From NCBI GenBank assembly GCA_009694185.1, contig SHVR01000018.1, positions 1-44,059 of the forward strand: a DNA stretch of 44,059 nt, in the 5' to 3' direction. Every line of letters starts with the position of its first letter. Position 1 is the stretch's first letter. This stretch comes from Alphaproteobacteria bacterium. Its GTDB lineage: Bacteria; Pseudomonadota; Alphaproteobacteria; SHVR01. The notes under the pieces are model-generated. The model searched no databases and was not told the origin of the DNA. It saw only the letters and a list, made by a program, of their open reading frames with translations. Positions 17,523-26,179 of the stretch are shown piece by piece. The position numbers were made by a program, and so were the translations under genes.

Positions 17523-18497
17523 ATGTCGGCTTTGGCACGTGGCGGTATTTACGCCGCGGTACTGATCCTTGCCGCCCTGGCCGGGACGATCCCGGTGGCG
17601 GCCCAGGAATTTCCCACCCGGCCGGTCACCCTCATCGTGCCATGGCCGGCGGGGGGCGCCACCGACCGGCATTTTCGGGTGCTCGCCGAAACCACCAGCC
17701 GGCATTTGGGCCAGCCGATCGTCGTCGACAACAAGCCGGGCGGCAGCGGAACCGTGGGCCCGGCGACGCTGGCGGCCACATCCAAGCCCGACGGCTATAC
17801 GCTGGCGCAACTGCCGATCACCGTCTTTCGCATGCCGCATATGGTGAAGGTGAGCTACAACCCGGCGAAGGATTTCAGCTTCATCATCCATGTGACCGGC
17901 TATACCTTCGCCACCATGGTGCGCGCCGACGCGCCCTGGAAGACCTGGCAGGAGTTCATCGCCCACGCCAAGGCCAATCCCGGCAAGGTGAGCTATGGCA
18001 GCCCGGGCACCGGCTCCACCCTGCACGTCACCATGGAGCAGATCGCGCTCCAGAACGGCGTCAAATGGACCCATGTGCCGTTCAAGGGCGAGGGCGAGAT
18101 GACACCCGCCTTGCTCGGCGGCCATGTCATGGCCAGTGCCGGTGGGACGGGTTCGAGCCAGCTCGTCGAGGCGGGCGAGCTGCGATATCTGGTGTTCTGG
18201 ACCCAGGATCGCCTCAAGCGCTTCGCCAATGTGCCGACCCTCCTCGAAGTCGGCGAGAAGATCGTCTCCAACTCGCCCTATGGCGTCGCCGGCCCGAAGG
18301 GAATGGATCCGAAGATCGTCAAGATCCTGCATGACGCCTTCAAGAAGGGCATGGAGGAACCGGCCCACCGCAAGGTGCTCGACGAACTGGACCAGGAATA
18401 TATCTACATGAACTCCGCCGACTACGCGGCGGCGGCCTTACGCACCATCGACGAACAGGGTGCCTTGATCGAGAGCCTGGGTCTGAAGGCAAAATGA
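17523..18497 (+). CDS. Tripartite tricarboxylate transporter substrate-binding protein (Bug/TctC)
   Basis: A 324-residue periplasmic receptor of the Bug/TctC family. The signal peptide (about 1-27) ends VAA before QEFPTRPV. The hallmarks are PVTLIVPWPAGGATDRHFR, VVDNKPGGSGTVG and KVSYGSPGTGSTLHV. It is followed with a 4-bp ATGA overlap by tctB and then tctA, giving the complete tripartite system. A GGGAGG ribosome site lies 9 nt before ATG 17523. An upstream in-frame extension to 16923 is antisense to the CoA transferase and is not used. The ligand is a carboxylate by family, and the specific compound is unknown. Confidence 0.94.
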   Translation: MSALARGGIYAAVLILAALAGTIPVAAQEFPTRPVTLIVPWPAGGATDRHFRVLAETTSRHLGQPIVVDNKPGGSGTVGPATLAATSKPDGYTLAQLPITVFRMPHMVKVSYNPAKDFSFIIHVTGYTFATMVRADAPWKTWQEFIAHAKANPGKVSYGSPGTGSTLHVTMEQIALQNGVKWTHVPFKGEGEMTPALLGGHVMASAGGTGSSQLVEAGELRYLVFWTQDRLKRFANVPTLLEVGEKIVSNSPYGVAGPKGMDPKIVKILHDAFKKGMEEPAHRKVLDELDQEYIYMNSADYAAAALRTIDEQGALIESLGLKAK

Positions 18498-18982
18498 GCG
18501 GCCAACAGGCGCGGCGGACGCGCCTCAAGGCGGATACGGTCGGCGGCCTGTTCTGGGTCGCGGGCGGACTCTGGATCGCCTGGGAGGGACGCGAGCTCGG
18601 CCTGGGCACGCTCCGCGATCCGGGCTCGGGACTGATCCTCTTCTGGGTCGGGCTCGCCATGGCGGCCATGTCGGCGGTGACGCTGGTGACCGGCTTCCTG
18701 GCCCGGCCCGCCGCGGCGGGCGAGTGGGCCGACTGGCACGGGCTGGAGTGGCGCAAACTCGCGGTCGTGCTCGCGACCATGATCGTCTATGCGGGCGCCC
18801 TGGAGCCGGTCGGTTTCATTCCGGCAACCCTGGTCTTGATGGCCGTGCTGTTCCGAGCGGTCGAGCCGCAGCCCTGGCATGTCGTGCTGCTGGGCGCCCT
18901 CATCACCACGACGGTCGTCTATGTCGTCTTCAAGCTTGGCCTCGGAACCCAGCTCCCGGACGGCCTCCTGGGCGCGGGCTGA
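18494..18982 (+). CDS. tctB: Tripartite tricarboxylate transporter small permease TctB
   Basis: A 162-residue inner-membrane protein with about four hydrophobic segments (around 15-30, 42-70, 88-110 and 122-150), the size and topology of TctB. The ATG overlaps the tctC stop as ATGA. The stop is 2 bp before the tctA start. TctB sequences diverge strongly, so the call rests on size, topology and its position between TctC and TctA. Confidence 0.88.
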   Translation: MSGQQARRTRLKADTVGGLFWVAGGLWIAWEGRELGLGTLRDPGSGLILFWVGLAMAAMSAVTLVTGFLARPAAAGEWADWHGLEWRKLAVVLATMIVYAGALEPVGFIPATLVLMAVLFRAVEPQPWHVVLLGALITTTVVYVVFKLGLGTQLPDGLLGAG

Positions 18983-18984
18983 CG

Positions 18985-20493
18985 ATGGATATCTGGCAGA
19001 GCCTGGCGCTCGGGTTCGGCGTTGCCCTCGATCCGATCAACCTCGCCTATTGTTTCCTCGGCGTCTTCATCGGTACGCTGGTGGGTGTGCTGCCGGGCAT
19101 CGGTCCCGTCGCCGCCATGTCGCTGCTGCTGCCGGTGACCTTCAACATCACGCCCGAGGCCGGCATCATCATGCTGGCCGGCATCTATTACGGCTCGATG
19201 TATGGCGGCTCGACCACGGCGATCCTGGTGAACATTCCGGGCGAGGCGGCCTCGGTGATCACCACCATCGACGGCCACCAAATGGCGCGCCAGGGCCGCG
19301 CCGGACCCGCCTTGGGCATGGCGGCAATCGGCTCGTTCATCGCCGGTACGCTGGCGATCGTCGGGCTTATGCTGCTCGCGCCCCCGCTCACCAAGCTCGC
19401 GGTCAAGTTCGGCCCGGTGGAATATTTCAGCCTGATGGTGCTGGGGCTCACCATCCTCAGCTATCTCACCCATGGCTCCATGCTGAAGGCGCTGGTGATG
19501 GCCTGCTTCGGGGTCGTGCTCGGCCTGATCGGGCTGGATTCGATCAGTGCGACACCCCGGCTCACCTTCGACCGGCTCGAGCTGATCGACGGCATCGGCC
19601 TGGTGCCGATCGTCATGGGATTGTTCGGGGTGGCGGAAATTCTGGTCAATCTGGAACGCGAACTCAAACGCAGCATCGTCGAAGCCAAGATCACCGGCCT
19701 GATGCCGACGCTCAAGGATTGGGGGATGAGCAAATGGGCGCTGGCGCGCGGCTCGCTGATCGGCTTCTTCCTCGGCATTTTGCCGGGCGGCGGTGCCGTG
19801 ATCGCCTCGTTCCTTTCCTATGCCGTCGAAAAGCGCATCTCCGCGACGCCGGAGCGCTTCGGCCATGGTGCCATCGAAGGCGTCGCGGGACCCGAGGCCG
19901 CCAACAACGCGGCGGCGGGCGGTGCCTTTATCCCGCTGATGACCCTCGGCATCCCGCCCAACGTCATCATGGCGCTGCTGCTCGGGGCCTTCATGGTGCA
20001 CGGCCTGCAACCGGGGCCCTTGATGATGACTAGGAACCCGGAGGTCTTCTGGGGGATCATCGCCAGCATGTATGTCGGCAACATCATGCTGCTGGTGCTC
20101 AATTTGCCGCTGGTGGGCATGTGGGTCCAGGTGCTGCGCGTGCCCTATCGTATCTTGTTCCCGTTGATCCTGATGTTTTGCATCATTGGGGTGTTCAGCG
20201 TTGGCAACGCGATCTTCGACATCTATGTGATGATCGGTTTCGGAATCGTTGGCTATTTGATGCGCAAGTTCGGCTATGAGGGTGCACCCCTGGTGCTGGC
20301 TTTCGTGCTGGGGCCGCTGCTCGAGAACAATCTCCGCAAGTCGCTGATCCTCTCGCGCGGCGACTTCATGACGTTCGTCGAGCGGCCGATCTCGGCGGCC
20401 TGCTTGGGACTTGCCCTCTTGCTGCTCCTTTCGACCCTGGTGCCGTGGCTCCGGGCAAAGCGCCAGAAGATTGCCCTCGACGAGACGGCTTGA
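18985..20493 (+). CDS. tctA: Tripartite tricarboxylate transporter large permease TctA
   Basis: A 502-residue multi-spanning permease. The two family repeats are visible: GTLVGVLPGIGPVAAMSLLLP near residue 30-50 and LGILPGGGAVIASFLSYAVEKR near 265. IYYGSMYGGSTTAILVNIPGEAASV and GHQMARQGRAG also match TctA. The gene is translationally close to tctB (2 bp) and is followed after 12 bp by a TauE-like gene. It uses the ion gradient to import the carboxylate delivered by the TctC protein. Confidence 0.95.
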   Translation: MDIWQSLALGFGVALDPINLAYCFLGVFIGTLVGVLPGIGPVAAMSLLLPVTFNITPEAGIIMLAGIYYGSMYGGSTTAILVNIPGEAASVITTIDGHQMARQGRAGPALGMAAIGSFIAGTLAIVGLMLLAPPLTKLAVKFGPVEYFSLMVLGLTILSYLTHGSMLKALVMACFGVVLGLIGLDSISATPRLTFDRLELIDGIGLVPIVMGLFGVAEILVNLERELKRSIVEAKITGLMPTLKDWGMSKWALARGSLIGFFLGILPGGGAVIASFLSYAVEKRISATPERFGHGAIEGVAGPEAANNAAAGGAFIPLMTLGIPPNVIMALLLGAFMVHGLQPGPLMMTRNPEVFWGIIASMYVGNIMLLVLNLPLVGMWVQVLRVPYRILFPLILMFCIIGVFSVGNAIFDIYVMIGFGIVGYLMRKFGYEGAPLVLAFVLGPLLENNLRKSLILSRGDFMTFVERPISAACLGLALLLLLSTLVPWLRAKRQKIALDETA

Positions 20494-20505
20494 GGGCGGG
20501 ACCCC

Positions 20506-21255
20506 GTGCCCGAATTCGATCCGACGACCATCGCCATGGTAGCCCTTGGCCTCGCCGCCGGCGGACTGGTCAAGGGCGTCACAGGGCTTGGGCTGCCGAT
20601 CGTGGCGCTCCCGATCCTCACCACCGTCATGGAGGTGCCGGCGGCAATCTCGGTGATGCTGGTCTCCATGCTGCTCACCAACGTGGTGCAAGCTTGGCGA
20701 ACCGGGCGCGTGATGTGGGCCGTTCGCCGTTTCTGGACCCTGGCGCTGGGCGTCGCCGTCGGCACCATCATCGGCGGCAATTTATCGGCCCAGCTCGAAT
20801 CTCGCTGGCTCTATAGCATCGTCGCCGGTTGCATGCTGGCGTTTGCCGGCCTCGGGTTCAGCCGCTTCGAGCCCCGGGTGCCGGAGACGAGCCGGGTGTG
20901 GCTGAGCCCCATGGTCGGGCTGTCGGCCGGCGTCCTCGGCGGCATGTCCACGATGTTCGGGCCGCCCTTCGTCATCTACATGGCGGCCCTCAGGGTCCCC
21001 AAGGAGGAGTTCGTCGCGTCTATCAGCATGTTCATGCTGGTGGGCTCGGTCTGTCTGGGTGGCACCTATTCGGCGCTGGGGCTCTTGGGCGAGCAGGCCT
21101 GGCTCGCCTCGTTCTTGGCGTTCGTGCCGGCGCTCATCGGCCTCCAATTGGGCGCCTGGGTGCGCGATCGCATCGACCAGGAGCGCTTTCGCAAAGTCGT
21201 CTATCTGGCCCTGATTTTGCTCTCGTTGAACCTGCTGCGGCGCGCGTTTTTCTGA
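20506..21255 (+). CDS. TauE/SafE-family membrane transporter
   Basis: A 249-residue membrane protein with about eight hydrophobic segments in two halves. Each half has a TauE/SafE-type motif: GGLVKGVTGLGLPIVALPIL near the N-terminus and GVLGGMSTMFGPPFVIYMAAL in the second half. Family members export sulfite, sulfoacetate or other organic anions. It starts with GTG 12 bp after tctA, so it probably belongs to the same operon and may export an end product of the acid catabolism. A sulfonated substrate is possible but not shown. Confidence 0.88.
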   Translation: MPEFDPTTIAMVALGLAAGGLVKGVTGLGLPIVALPILTTVMEVPAAISVMLVSMLLTNVVQAWRTGRVMWAVRRFWTLALGVAVGTIIGGNLSAQLESRWLYSIVAGCMLAFAGLGFSRFEPRVPETSRVWLSPMVGLSAGVLGGMSTMFGPPFVIYMAALRVPKEEFVASISMFMLVGSVCLGGTYSALGLLGEQAWLASFLAFVPALIGLQLGAWVRDRIDQERFRKVVYLALILLSLNLLRRAFF

Positions 21256-21261
21256 TCCCTG

Positions 21262-21606
21262 TCAGGTAGAGAGCGCGGCGCGGCCGGCTTCGGTCAGCTT
21301 GCAGACCAGCCAATCGGGCTTCAAGGGATTGGCGAACCAGGGTGCCGCCCAGCCATGGGCGATGCAGGCGCGCACGGTCGCGGGGCCGATGCGCTGGCCA
21401 TAATGGTCGAAGATCGGCAGCTTGCCGCCGGGCTGGCTGAGGCCGCGTTCGAGCCACGCCCGCTGCACGTCGCTCGGGCGACCGCTGGGTTGGTCGTAGG
21501 CCTGATCGTCTTGCAGCCGCTTTTCCACCCGCCACGATAGGGGCGCGGCCGAGCGGCTGTCAAAGCGGGAAAACCGCGCCCTGGGACCAGCGGGCGGCGC
21601 GGGCAT
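21262..21606 (-). CDS. Conserved hypothetical protein
   Basis: A 114-residue cytoplasmic protein with no transmembrane segment and no recognised catalytic motif. The C-terminal two thirds (VQRAWLERGLSQPGGKLP, IGPATVRACIAHGWAAPWF, PDWLVCKLTEAGRAAL) look like a conserved compact domain; the terminal LTEAGRAAL resembles the last helix of winged-helix proteins. A small DNA-binding or regulatory protein is possible, but this is a guess. It converges with the TauE-like gene and is divergent from the MFS gene with a short shared upstream region. Confidence 0.6.
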   Translation of the reverse strand: MPAPPAGPRARFSRFDSRSAAPLSWRVEKRLQDDQAYDQPSGRPSDVQRAWLERGLSQPGGKLPIFDHYGQRIGPATVRACIAHGWAAPWFANPLKPDWLVCKLTEAGRAALST

Positions 21607-21670
21607 GTTCAGCGGCCCATCGGCGCGCTATAAGGCCCTCGTAAAGTACCAAAGTAACAAGGATAAGCCG

Positions 21671-22900
21671 ATGGCTCCCGCCCGGAACCCGTTGCCGTTC
21701 CTCTGCGTCGGTCACGCCTACGACCATATGTTCATGCTGCTCTATCCGACCGTGGTCCTGGCGCTCGAGGCGCCCATGAACATGAGTTATGGCGAGCTCA
21801 TCAGCCTTGCAACGGTGGGCTTCATCCTGTTTGGCGCGGCGGCGCCGCTCGCCGGCTGGCTCGCCGACCGGTGGAGCGCCGTCGGCATGATGACCGTGTT
21901 CTTCATCGGCATCGGCCTCTCGACCATGCTGACCGGGCTCGCCGACGGGCCGCTGACGCTCACCCTTGGCCTCTCGCTCACCGGGTTCTTTGCGGCGATC
22001 TATCATCCCGTCGGCACCGCCATGGTGATCCAGACCGCCGGCGACAAGCGCGGCCGGAACCTCGCGATCAGCGGCGTCTTCGGCAGCTTCGGGCTCGGCT
22101 TAGCGGCGCTGGTGGCGGGCGGGCTGACCGACTTGGTGGGCTGGCGCCTAGCCTTCCTGGTGCCCGGCGCGGTCTCGGTTGCAACCGGCCTCTGGTTCTG
22201 GGTTGCCTTCCGCCAGGGGCTCCCGGTCATCATCGACAAAGGGCGCCACGAGCGGCCGAGCACGGGCCAGCGTGAGTTCTGGCGCATCATGACTGTCATC
22301 GCCGTCATCACGGTCTGCACCGGCACGGTCTTCCAGGCGACCACCATTGGGCTCCCCAAGGTGATCGACCTTCGCGTCGCGTTCCTGGACCGCCAGACCC
22401 TGATGGTGGGTGGGGTCGTCTCGGCGATCCTTTTGATCGGCGGCCTGGGGCAGTTCCTGGGCGGCTGGCTCGCCGACCGTTTTCCGGCGCGCGCGGTACT
22501 GATCGTTTTCTACTGCATCATGGTGCCGGCGATGGTACTGGCCTCGGGAGCGTACGGTGTCTCCCTGCTCGCCCTGGTGGCGATCGTCGTGGCAATCGAG
22601 GTCGGGACCCAGCCGCTCGTCGACAGCTTCTTCTCGCGCTTCATCCCGCCCGAATGGCTCTCGACCGCGTTTGGGCTTCGCTTCGCGCTCTCGCTCGGCG
22701 CCAGCGCGGTGGCCGTGCCGGCGGTCGGTCTTATTTTCGACCGCACCGGCGACTTCACATGGCTGTTCCTGCTGCTCGCGATCGCCGCGGCGATCGTGCT
22801 GGTGGCCGTGCTGTTCCTTCCCACCCGGGCGCCAGGCGACAAGGAGCCCGCGGTTAAGCCGGCTTCGGCACCCGTGACGGCGGTGGCCGGCGGCGGATAA
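21671..22900 (+). CDS. MFS transporter, Fsr-like
   Basis: A 409-residue major facilitator with about twelve hydrophobic segments. The N-terminus FLCVGHAYDHMFMLLYPTVV and the early GFFAAIYHPVGTAMV and GVFGSFGLGLAALVAG segments resemble the fosmidomycin-resistance (Fsr) group of drug or metabolite exporters. A conserved loop 2 GWLADRWS is present. The frame is open from 21605, but ATG 21671 has an AAGGA ribosome site and gives the family-like N-terminus. No regulator gene is adjacent and the substrate is unknown. It converges with metY across an imperfect GGAATTATTATTCC dyad. Confidence 0.85.
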   Translation: MAPARNPLPFLCVGHAYDHMFMLLYPTVVLALEAPMNMSYGELISLATVGFILFGAAAPLAGWLADRWSAVGMMTVFFIGIGLSTMLTGLADGPLTLTLGLSLTGFFAAIYHPVGTAMVIQTAGDKRGRNLAISGVFGSFGLGLAALVAGGLTDLVGWRLAFLVPGAVSVATGLWFWVAFRQGLPVIIDKGRHERPSTGQREFWRIMTVIAVITVCTGTVFQATTIGLPKVIDLRVAFLDRQTLMVGGVVSAILLIGGLGQFLGGWLADRFPARAVLIVFYCIMVPAMVLASGAYGVSLLALVAIVVAIEVGTQPLVDSFFSRFIPPEWLSTAFGLRFALSLGASAVAVPAVGLIFDRTGDFTWLFLLLAIAAAIVLVAVLFLPTRAPGDKEPAVKPASAPVTAVAGGG

Positions 22901-22913
22901 TTTCCCGGAATTA

Positions 22914-24227
22914 TTATTCCGCGGCCTTGACCTGCTCGGAGGCTTGCGCCAGCGCCTGGTCGAGATCGGCGATGAGGTCGCCGACCGTCTCCAAGCCGAT
23001 CGAGAGGCGCACCACGTCAGGCCCGGCGCCGGCCGCGATCTGCTGTGTCTCGTTGAGTTGGCGGTGGGTGGTCGACGCCGGGTGAATGATCAGGCTCCGC
23101 GTGTCACCCACGTTGGCGAGGTGTGAGAAAAGCTCGCAGCCCTCGACCACGCGCCGGCCCACCTCATAGCCGCCCTTGACCCCGAAGGTGAACACGGCGC
23201 CGGCACCCTTCGGCAGATATTTCCGGGCCAGCGCCCGATATTTGTTGGCCTCCAGGCCGGCATAGGAAACCCAGGCGACACGCGGGTCGGATTCCAGGAA
23301 TTCGGCGACGCACTGGGCATTCTCCACATGGCGTTGCATGCGCAAGGGCAGGGTCTCCGAGCCGGTGATGGTCAGGAAGGCGTTCATCGGCGCCATGCAG
23401 GCGCCGAGATCGCGCAAGCCCACCGCATGGCCATGGGCGGTCAGCGCCAGGTCGCCGAAGGTCTCGTGGAAGGTGAGCCCGTGATAGGCGGGCTCGGGCT
23501 TCGCCAGGTTCGGGAACTTGTCGTTCTGGCTCCAGTCGAAGCGGCCGGAATCGACAACGACGCCGCCCATGGCGTTGCCATGGCCCGAAAGATATTTGGT
23601 CGTCGAATGGACGACGATATCGGCACCCCACTCGAAGGGACGGCAGAGATAGGGTGTCGCCAGCGTATTGTCGACGATGAGCGGGATGCCGGCCCGGTGG
23701 GCGATCGCCGCCACGGCCTCGATGTCGACCACGATGCCGCCCGGATTGGCGAGGCCCTCGATGAAGATGGCCTTAGTCTCGGGGCGGATGGCGCGCTCGA
23801 AATTCAGGGGCTCGTCCGGGTCCACGAGGGTGCAGTCCCAGCCGAACTTCGCAAATGTGCGGGTGAACTGGGTGACCGAGCCGCCATAGAGCTTGTTGCC
23901 GGCGACGAGATGGTCGCCGGCGCGCATCAGGCTGAAGGCGACCAGCATCTGCGCCGCGTGGCCGGACGCCGTGGCAATGGCGCCGCGCCCGCCCTCGAGC
24001 GTCGCGATGCGTTCCTCCAGCACCGAGACGGTCGGATTACCGATGCGCGAATAGATATAGCCCCAGGTCTGCAAATTGAACAGCGAGGCGGCATGCTCGG
24101 CATCGTCGAACACGAAGGCGGTGGTCTGATAGATGGGGGTGACGCGGGCGCCCGTGGTGGGATCGGGCGCGGCACCCGCATGGATCGAGAGGGTCTCGAA
24201 GCCGTAGGGACCGTTCGGCTTGTTCAT
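22914..24227 (-). CDS. metY: O-acetylhomoserine sulfhydrylase
   Basis: A 437-residue PLP enzyme of the Cys/Met metabolism family. It makes homocysteine from O-acetyl- (or O-succinyl-) homoserine and sulfide. The signs are FETLSIHAGAAPDPTTGARV at the start, YSRIGNPTVSVLEERIA, VDNTLATPYLCRPFEWGAD with Asp186 and the PLP lysine Lys211 in HSTTKYLSGHGN. The length of about 430 and the HETFGDLALTAHG insertion distinguish MetY from the shorter MetB/MetC/MetZ enzymes. It is the last gene of a three-gene operon and starts 1 bp after the CoA-binding protein gene. ATG 24227 is preceded by GGAGCCTGAG. Confidence 0.94.
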   Translation of the reverse strand: MNKPNGPYGFETLSIHAGAAPDPTTGARVTPIYQTTAFVFDDAEHAASLFNLQTWGYIYSRIGNPTVSVLEERIATLEGGRGAIATASGHAAQMLVAFSLMRAGDHLVAGNKLYGGSVTQFTRTFAKFGWDCTLVDPDEPLNFERAIRPETKAIFIEGLANPGGIVVDIEAVAAIAHRAGIPLIVDNTLATPYLCRPFEWGADIVVHSTTKYLSGHGNAMGGVVVDSGRFDWSQNDKFPNLAKPEPAYHGLTFHETFGDLALTAHGHAVGLRDLGACMAPMNAFLTITGSETLPLRMQRHVENAQCVAEFLESDPRVAWVSYAGLEANKYRALARKYLPKGAGAVFTFGVKGGYEVGRRVVEGCELFSHLANVGDTRSLIIHPASTTHRQLNETQQIAAGAGPDVVRLSIGLETVGDLIADLDQALAQASEQVKAAE

Positions 24228-24228
24228 C

Positions 24229-24714
24229 TCAGGCTCCCTGTTTCCGCCGCTTGCTCGAAATGATGCCGGTGTTGACGCCGCTCCATGCAAGCTCGCCATT
24301 GAGGCGGCCATATTCGATCTTGGGACAGCGGTTCATGACCACCCGGAGGTCGGCCTGTTCGCCGCGCGCTGCGGCGGCATCGTTGCGCACGCCAAGCTGC
24401 ATCCACACCACCTTGGCGCCCGCCTCGATGGCCGCGTCGGCAATCGGCCCGGCCGCCTCGCTGTTGCGGAAGATGTCGACCATGTCGATGGCGCCGGGCA
24501 CCTCGGCGAGGCTCCCATAGACCCGCTCGCCCAGGATCTCCTGGCCCACCGCGGCGGGGTTCACGGGAATGACCCGGTAGCCCTTGATCTGGAGATATTT
24601 CATGGCGAAGAAGCTCGGCCGGTTCCAATTCGGGCTGGCGCCCACCATGGCGATGGTCTTGACGCCATCGAGGATCGCCCGGATGTAGCTATCGGGGTAG
24701 GCGTCGTGGTTCAT
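24229..24714 (-). CDS. CoA-binding (YccU-like) protein
   Basis: A 161-residue single-domain CoA-binding Rossmann protein. TIAMVGASPNWNRPSFFAMKYLQIKGYRVIPVNP is the nucleotide-binding N-terminus, followed by DMVDIFRNSEAAGPIADAAI and WMQLGVRND, as in YccU. Proteins of this size are the CoA-binding half of acyl-CoA synthetases without catalytic parts, and their role is not well established. The start ATG overlaps the stop of the crotonase-like gene by 4 bp. The gene sits directly before metY, an association seen in other alphaproteobacteria, which suggests a link with sulfur-amino-acid metabolism. Confidence 0.88.
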   Translation of the reverse strand: MNHDAYPDSYIRAILDGVKTIAMVGASPNWNRPSFFAMKYLQIKGYRVIPVNPAAVGQEILGERVYGSLAEVPGAIDMVDIFRNSEAAGPIADAAIEAGAKVVWMQLGVRNDAAAARGEQADLRVVMNRCPKIEYGRLNGELAWSGVNTGIISSKRRKQGA

Positions 24715-25514
24715 CGCCCTTCCCAGATCGGTGGGCGCTTCTGGATGAAGGCGTCGATGCCCTCCTCTGCGTCGCGCTTCAGCATGTTGAGCGCCATCAC
24801 CTCGCCCGCATAGGCATAAGCGGCGTCGAGGTCCATTTCCGCTTGGCGGTAGAAGGCCTCCTTGCCGATGGCGAGTACGAGCGGCGACTTGGCCGCGATT
24901 TGGCTGGCGAGTTCGGCCACGGCGGCATCGAGTGCCGCGGGGGCGACGACCCGGTTCACGAGGCCCATGCGATGGGCCGTCGCCGCGTCGATGGCGTCCC
25001 CCGTCAGCAGCATCTCCATGGCGTGCTTGCGGCCAACGGCGCGCGAGAGGGGGACCATGGGTGTCGAGCAGAAGAGGCCGATATTGACGCCCGGTGTGGC
25101 GAAGCGCGCGTCGGTCGAGGCCACCGCCAGATCGCAGGACGCCACGAGCTGACATCCGGCCGCCGTCGCGATGCCATGCACCCGGGCAACGACCGGCTTG
25201 GCCAAGCGGACGACACTGGTCATGAGCCGGGCGCATTGCTCCAACAGCGCCCGGAACGTCTCGTTTCGCCGGTCGGCCATGATTTCCTTCAGATCGTGGC
25301 CGGCGCAAAAGGCGCGGCCACTGCCGGCGATCACCACCACATGAATGGCGGGATCGGTGGCAATGGCGTCGAATGCCGCCTGTAGTTCCGTCATCATGGC
25401 ACTCGAGAGGGCGTTCAGCGCCGCCGGCCGGTTGAGTGTCAACGTCGCGACACTCCGGGCGTCATGGCGGAGGACGAGCGGGGCGGCTGGGTTGGATTGG
25501 AGGGCGGTGGTCAT
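24711..25514 (-). CDS. Enoyl-CoA hydratase/isomerase-like (ECHDC3-type) protein
   Basis: A 267-residue crotonase-fold protein. The oxyanion-hole parts AFCAGHDLKE and GIATAAGCQLVASCDLA (Gly120) are kept. The two glutamates that hydrate the double bond in classical enoyl-CoA hydratase (rat Glu144 and Glu164) are replaced by Gln122 and Gly142. This matches the ECHDC3-like subgroup, marked also by NIGLFCSTPMVPLSRAVG. A standard hydratase reaction is therefore unlikely, and a CoA-thioester hydrolase, isomerase or binding role is possible. It is the first gene of the operon with the CoA-binding protein and metY. A 22-bp palindrome lies 68 bp upstream of its start. Confidence 0.86.
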   Translation of the reverse strand: MTTALQSNPAAPLVLRHDARSVATLTLNRPAALNALSSAMMTELQAAFDAIATDPAIHVVVIAGSGRAFCAGHDLKEIMADRRNETFRALLEQCARLMTSVVRLAKPVVARVHGIATAAGCQLVASCDLAVASTDARFATPGVNIGLFCSTPMVPLSRAVGRKHAMEMLLTGDAIDAATAHRMGLVNRVVAPAALDAAVAELASQIAAKSPLVLAIGKEAFYRQAEMDLDAAYAYAGEVMALNMLKRDAEEGIDAFIQKRPPIWEGR

Positions 25515-25582
25515 GGCGGCTCATGCTCTCTGGTTCGGCCATCATACCCCGCCGAAGCCCTTGCGGCGCAGGTTTTCAATCG

Positions 25583-25604
25583 GCGCGGTATCATGATACC
25601 GCGC
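25583..25604. promoter_or_regulatory. 22-bp perfect palindrome, candidate operator
   Basis: GCGCGGTATCATGATACCGC plus GC reads identically on both strands with no mismatch or spacer. It lies between the divergent crotonase-like/metY operon (start at 25514) and the rplM promoter (-35 at 25639), a position suited to an operator of a dimeric repressor for either side. The regulator is unknown, and no regulator gene is next to it. Confidence 0.6.
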
Positions 25605-25638
25605 GCTATGGCCCGGAATTCGCGGCCAGTTTTCGCAA

Positions 25639-25666
25639 TTGACAGACGAAAAACCGCTGCCATACT
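25639..25666 (+). promoter_or_regulatory. Sigma-70-type promoter of rplM-rpsI
   Basis: A perfect -35 TTGACA at 25639-25644 and a -10-like CATACT at 25661-25666 are separated by 16 bp. The 5' leader of about 40 nt contains a stem CGCCGG/CCGGCG before the start codon, which might take part in translational feedback. Confidence 0.6.
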
Positions 25667-25710
25667 CCGCTCCCTTTCGCCGGCCCACCGGCGCCGGAAA
25701 GCGAGAGTTC

Positions 25711-26178
25711 ATGACGACCTATAGCGCCAAGGCCGCCGACGTAGAGCGCAAATGGTATGTGGTTGACGCCGACGGCCTGGTGCTGGGCCGGCTCGCCTCG
25801 ATCCTCGCCATGCGTCTCAGGGGCAAACACAAGGCGATTTTCACGCCGCATGTCGATTGCGGCGACAATTTCATCGTGATTAATGCGGAGAAGGTCCACC
25901 TGACCGGCAACAAACGGGCCGACAAGCTGTTTCATTGGCATACCGGCTATCCCGGCGGCATCAAACAGCGCAGCATGGAACAGACGCTCTCCGGCAAGCA
26001 TCCCGAGCGGGCGATCCAGAAGGCCGTGGAGCGCATGGTGCCGCGCGGGCCGCTCGGCCGCGACGTGCTGCGCAAGTTGCATGTTTACGCGGGCGGCCAG
26101 CATCCCCATCAGGGCCAGCAGCCGGAGCCCTTGGACATCGCCCTCATGAACGCCAAGAACAAGAAGCGGAGCGGCTGA
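25711..26178 (+). CDS. rplM: 50S ribosomal protein L13
   Basis: A 155-residue ribosomal protein of the large subunit. The signature is [54 protein letters not shown] and the C-terminal [21 protein letters not shown]. Its length is typical for alphaproteobacterial L13. rpsI follows with 1 bp between, the universal L13-S9 pair. The frame is open upstream to 25639, but ATG 25711 gives the family N-terminus and lies downstream of the promoter. Confidence 0.97.
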   Translation: MTTYSAKAADVERKWYVVDADGLVLGRLASILAMRLRGKHKAIFTPHVDCGDNFIVINAEKVHLTGNKRADKLFHWHTGYPGGIKQRSMEQTLSGKHPERAIQKAVERMVPRGPLGRDVLRKLHVYAGGQHPHQGQQPEPLDIALMNAKNKKRSG

Positions 26179-26179
26179 G

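Noticed and set aside
17325-18368. Upstream extension of the CoA transferase frame
   Set aside because: It is antisense to the TctC-type receptor gene and has no motif. The family N-terminus begins at 17324.
22904-22920. GGAATTATTATTCC dyad between the MFS gene and metY as a terminator
   Set aside because: The stem has only five pairs, is AT-rich and overlaps the metY stop codon. It is too weak to list as a terminator.
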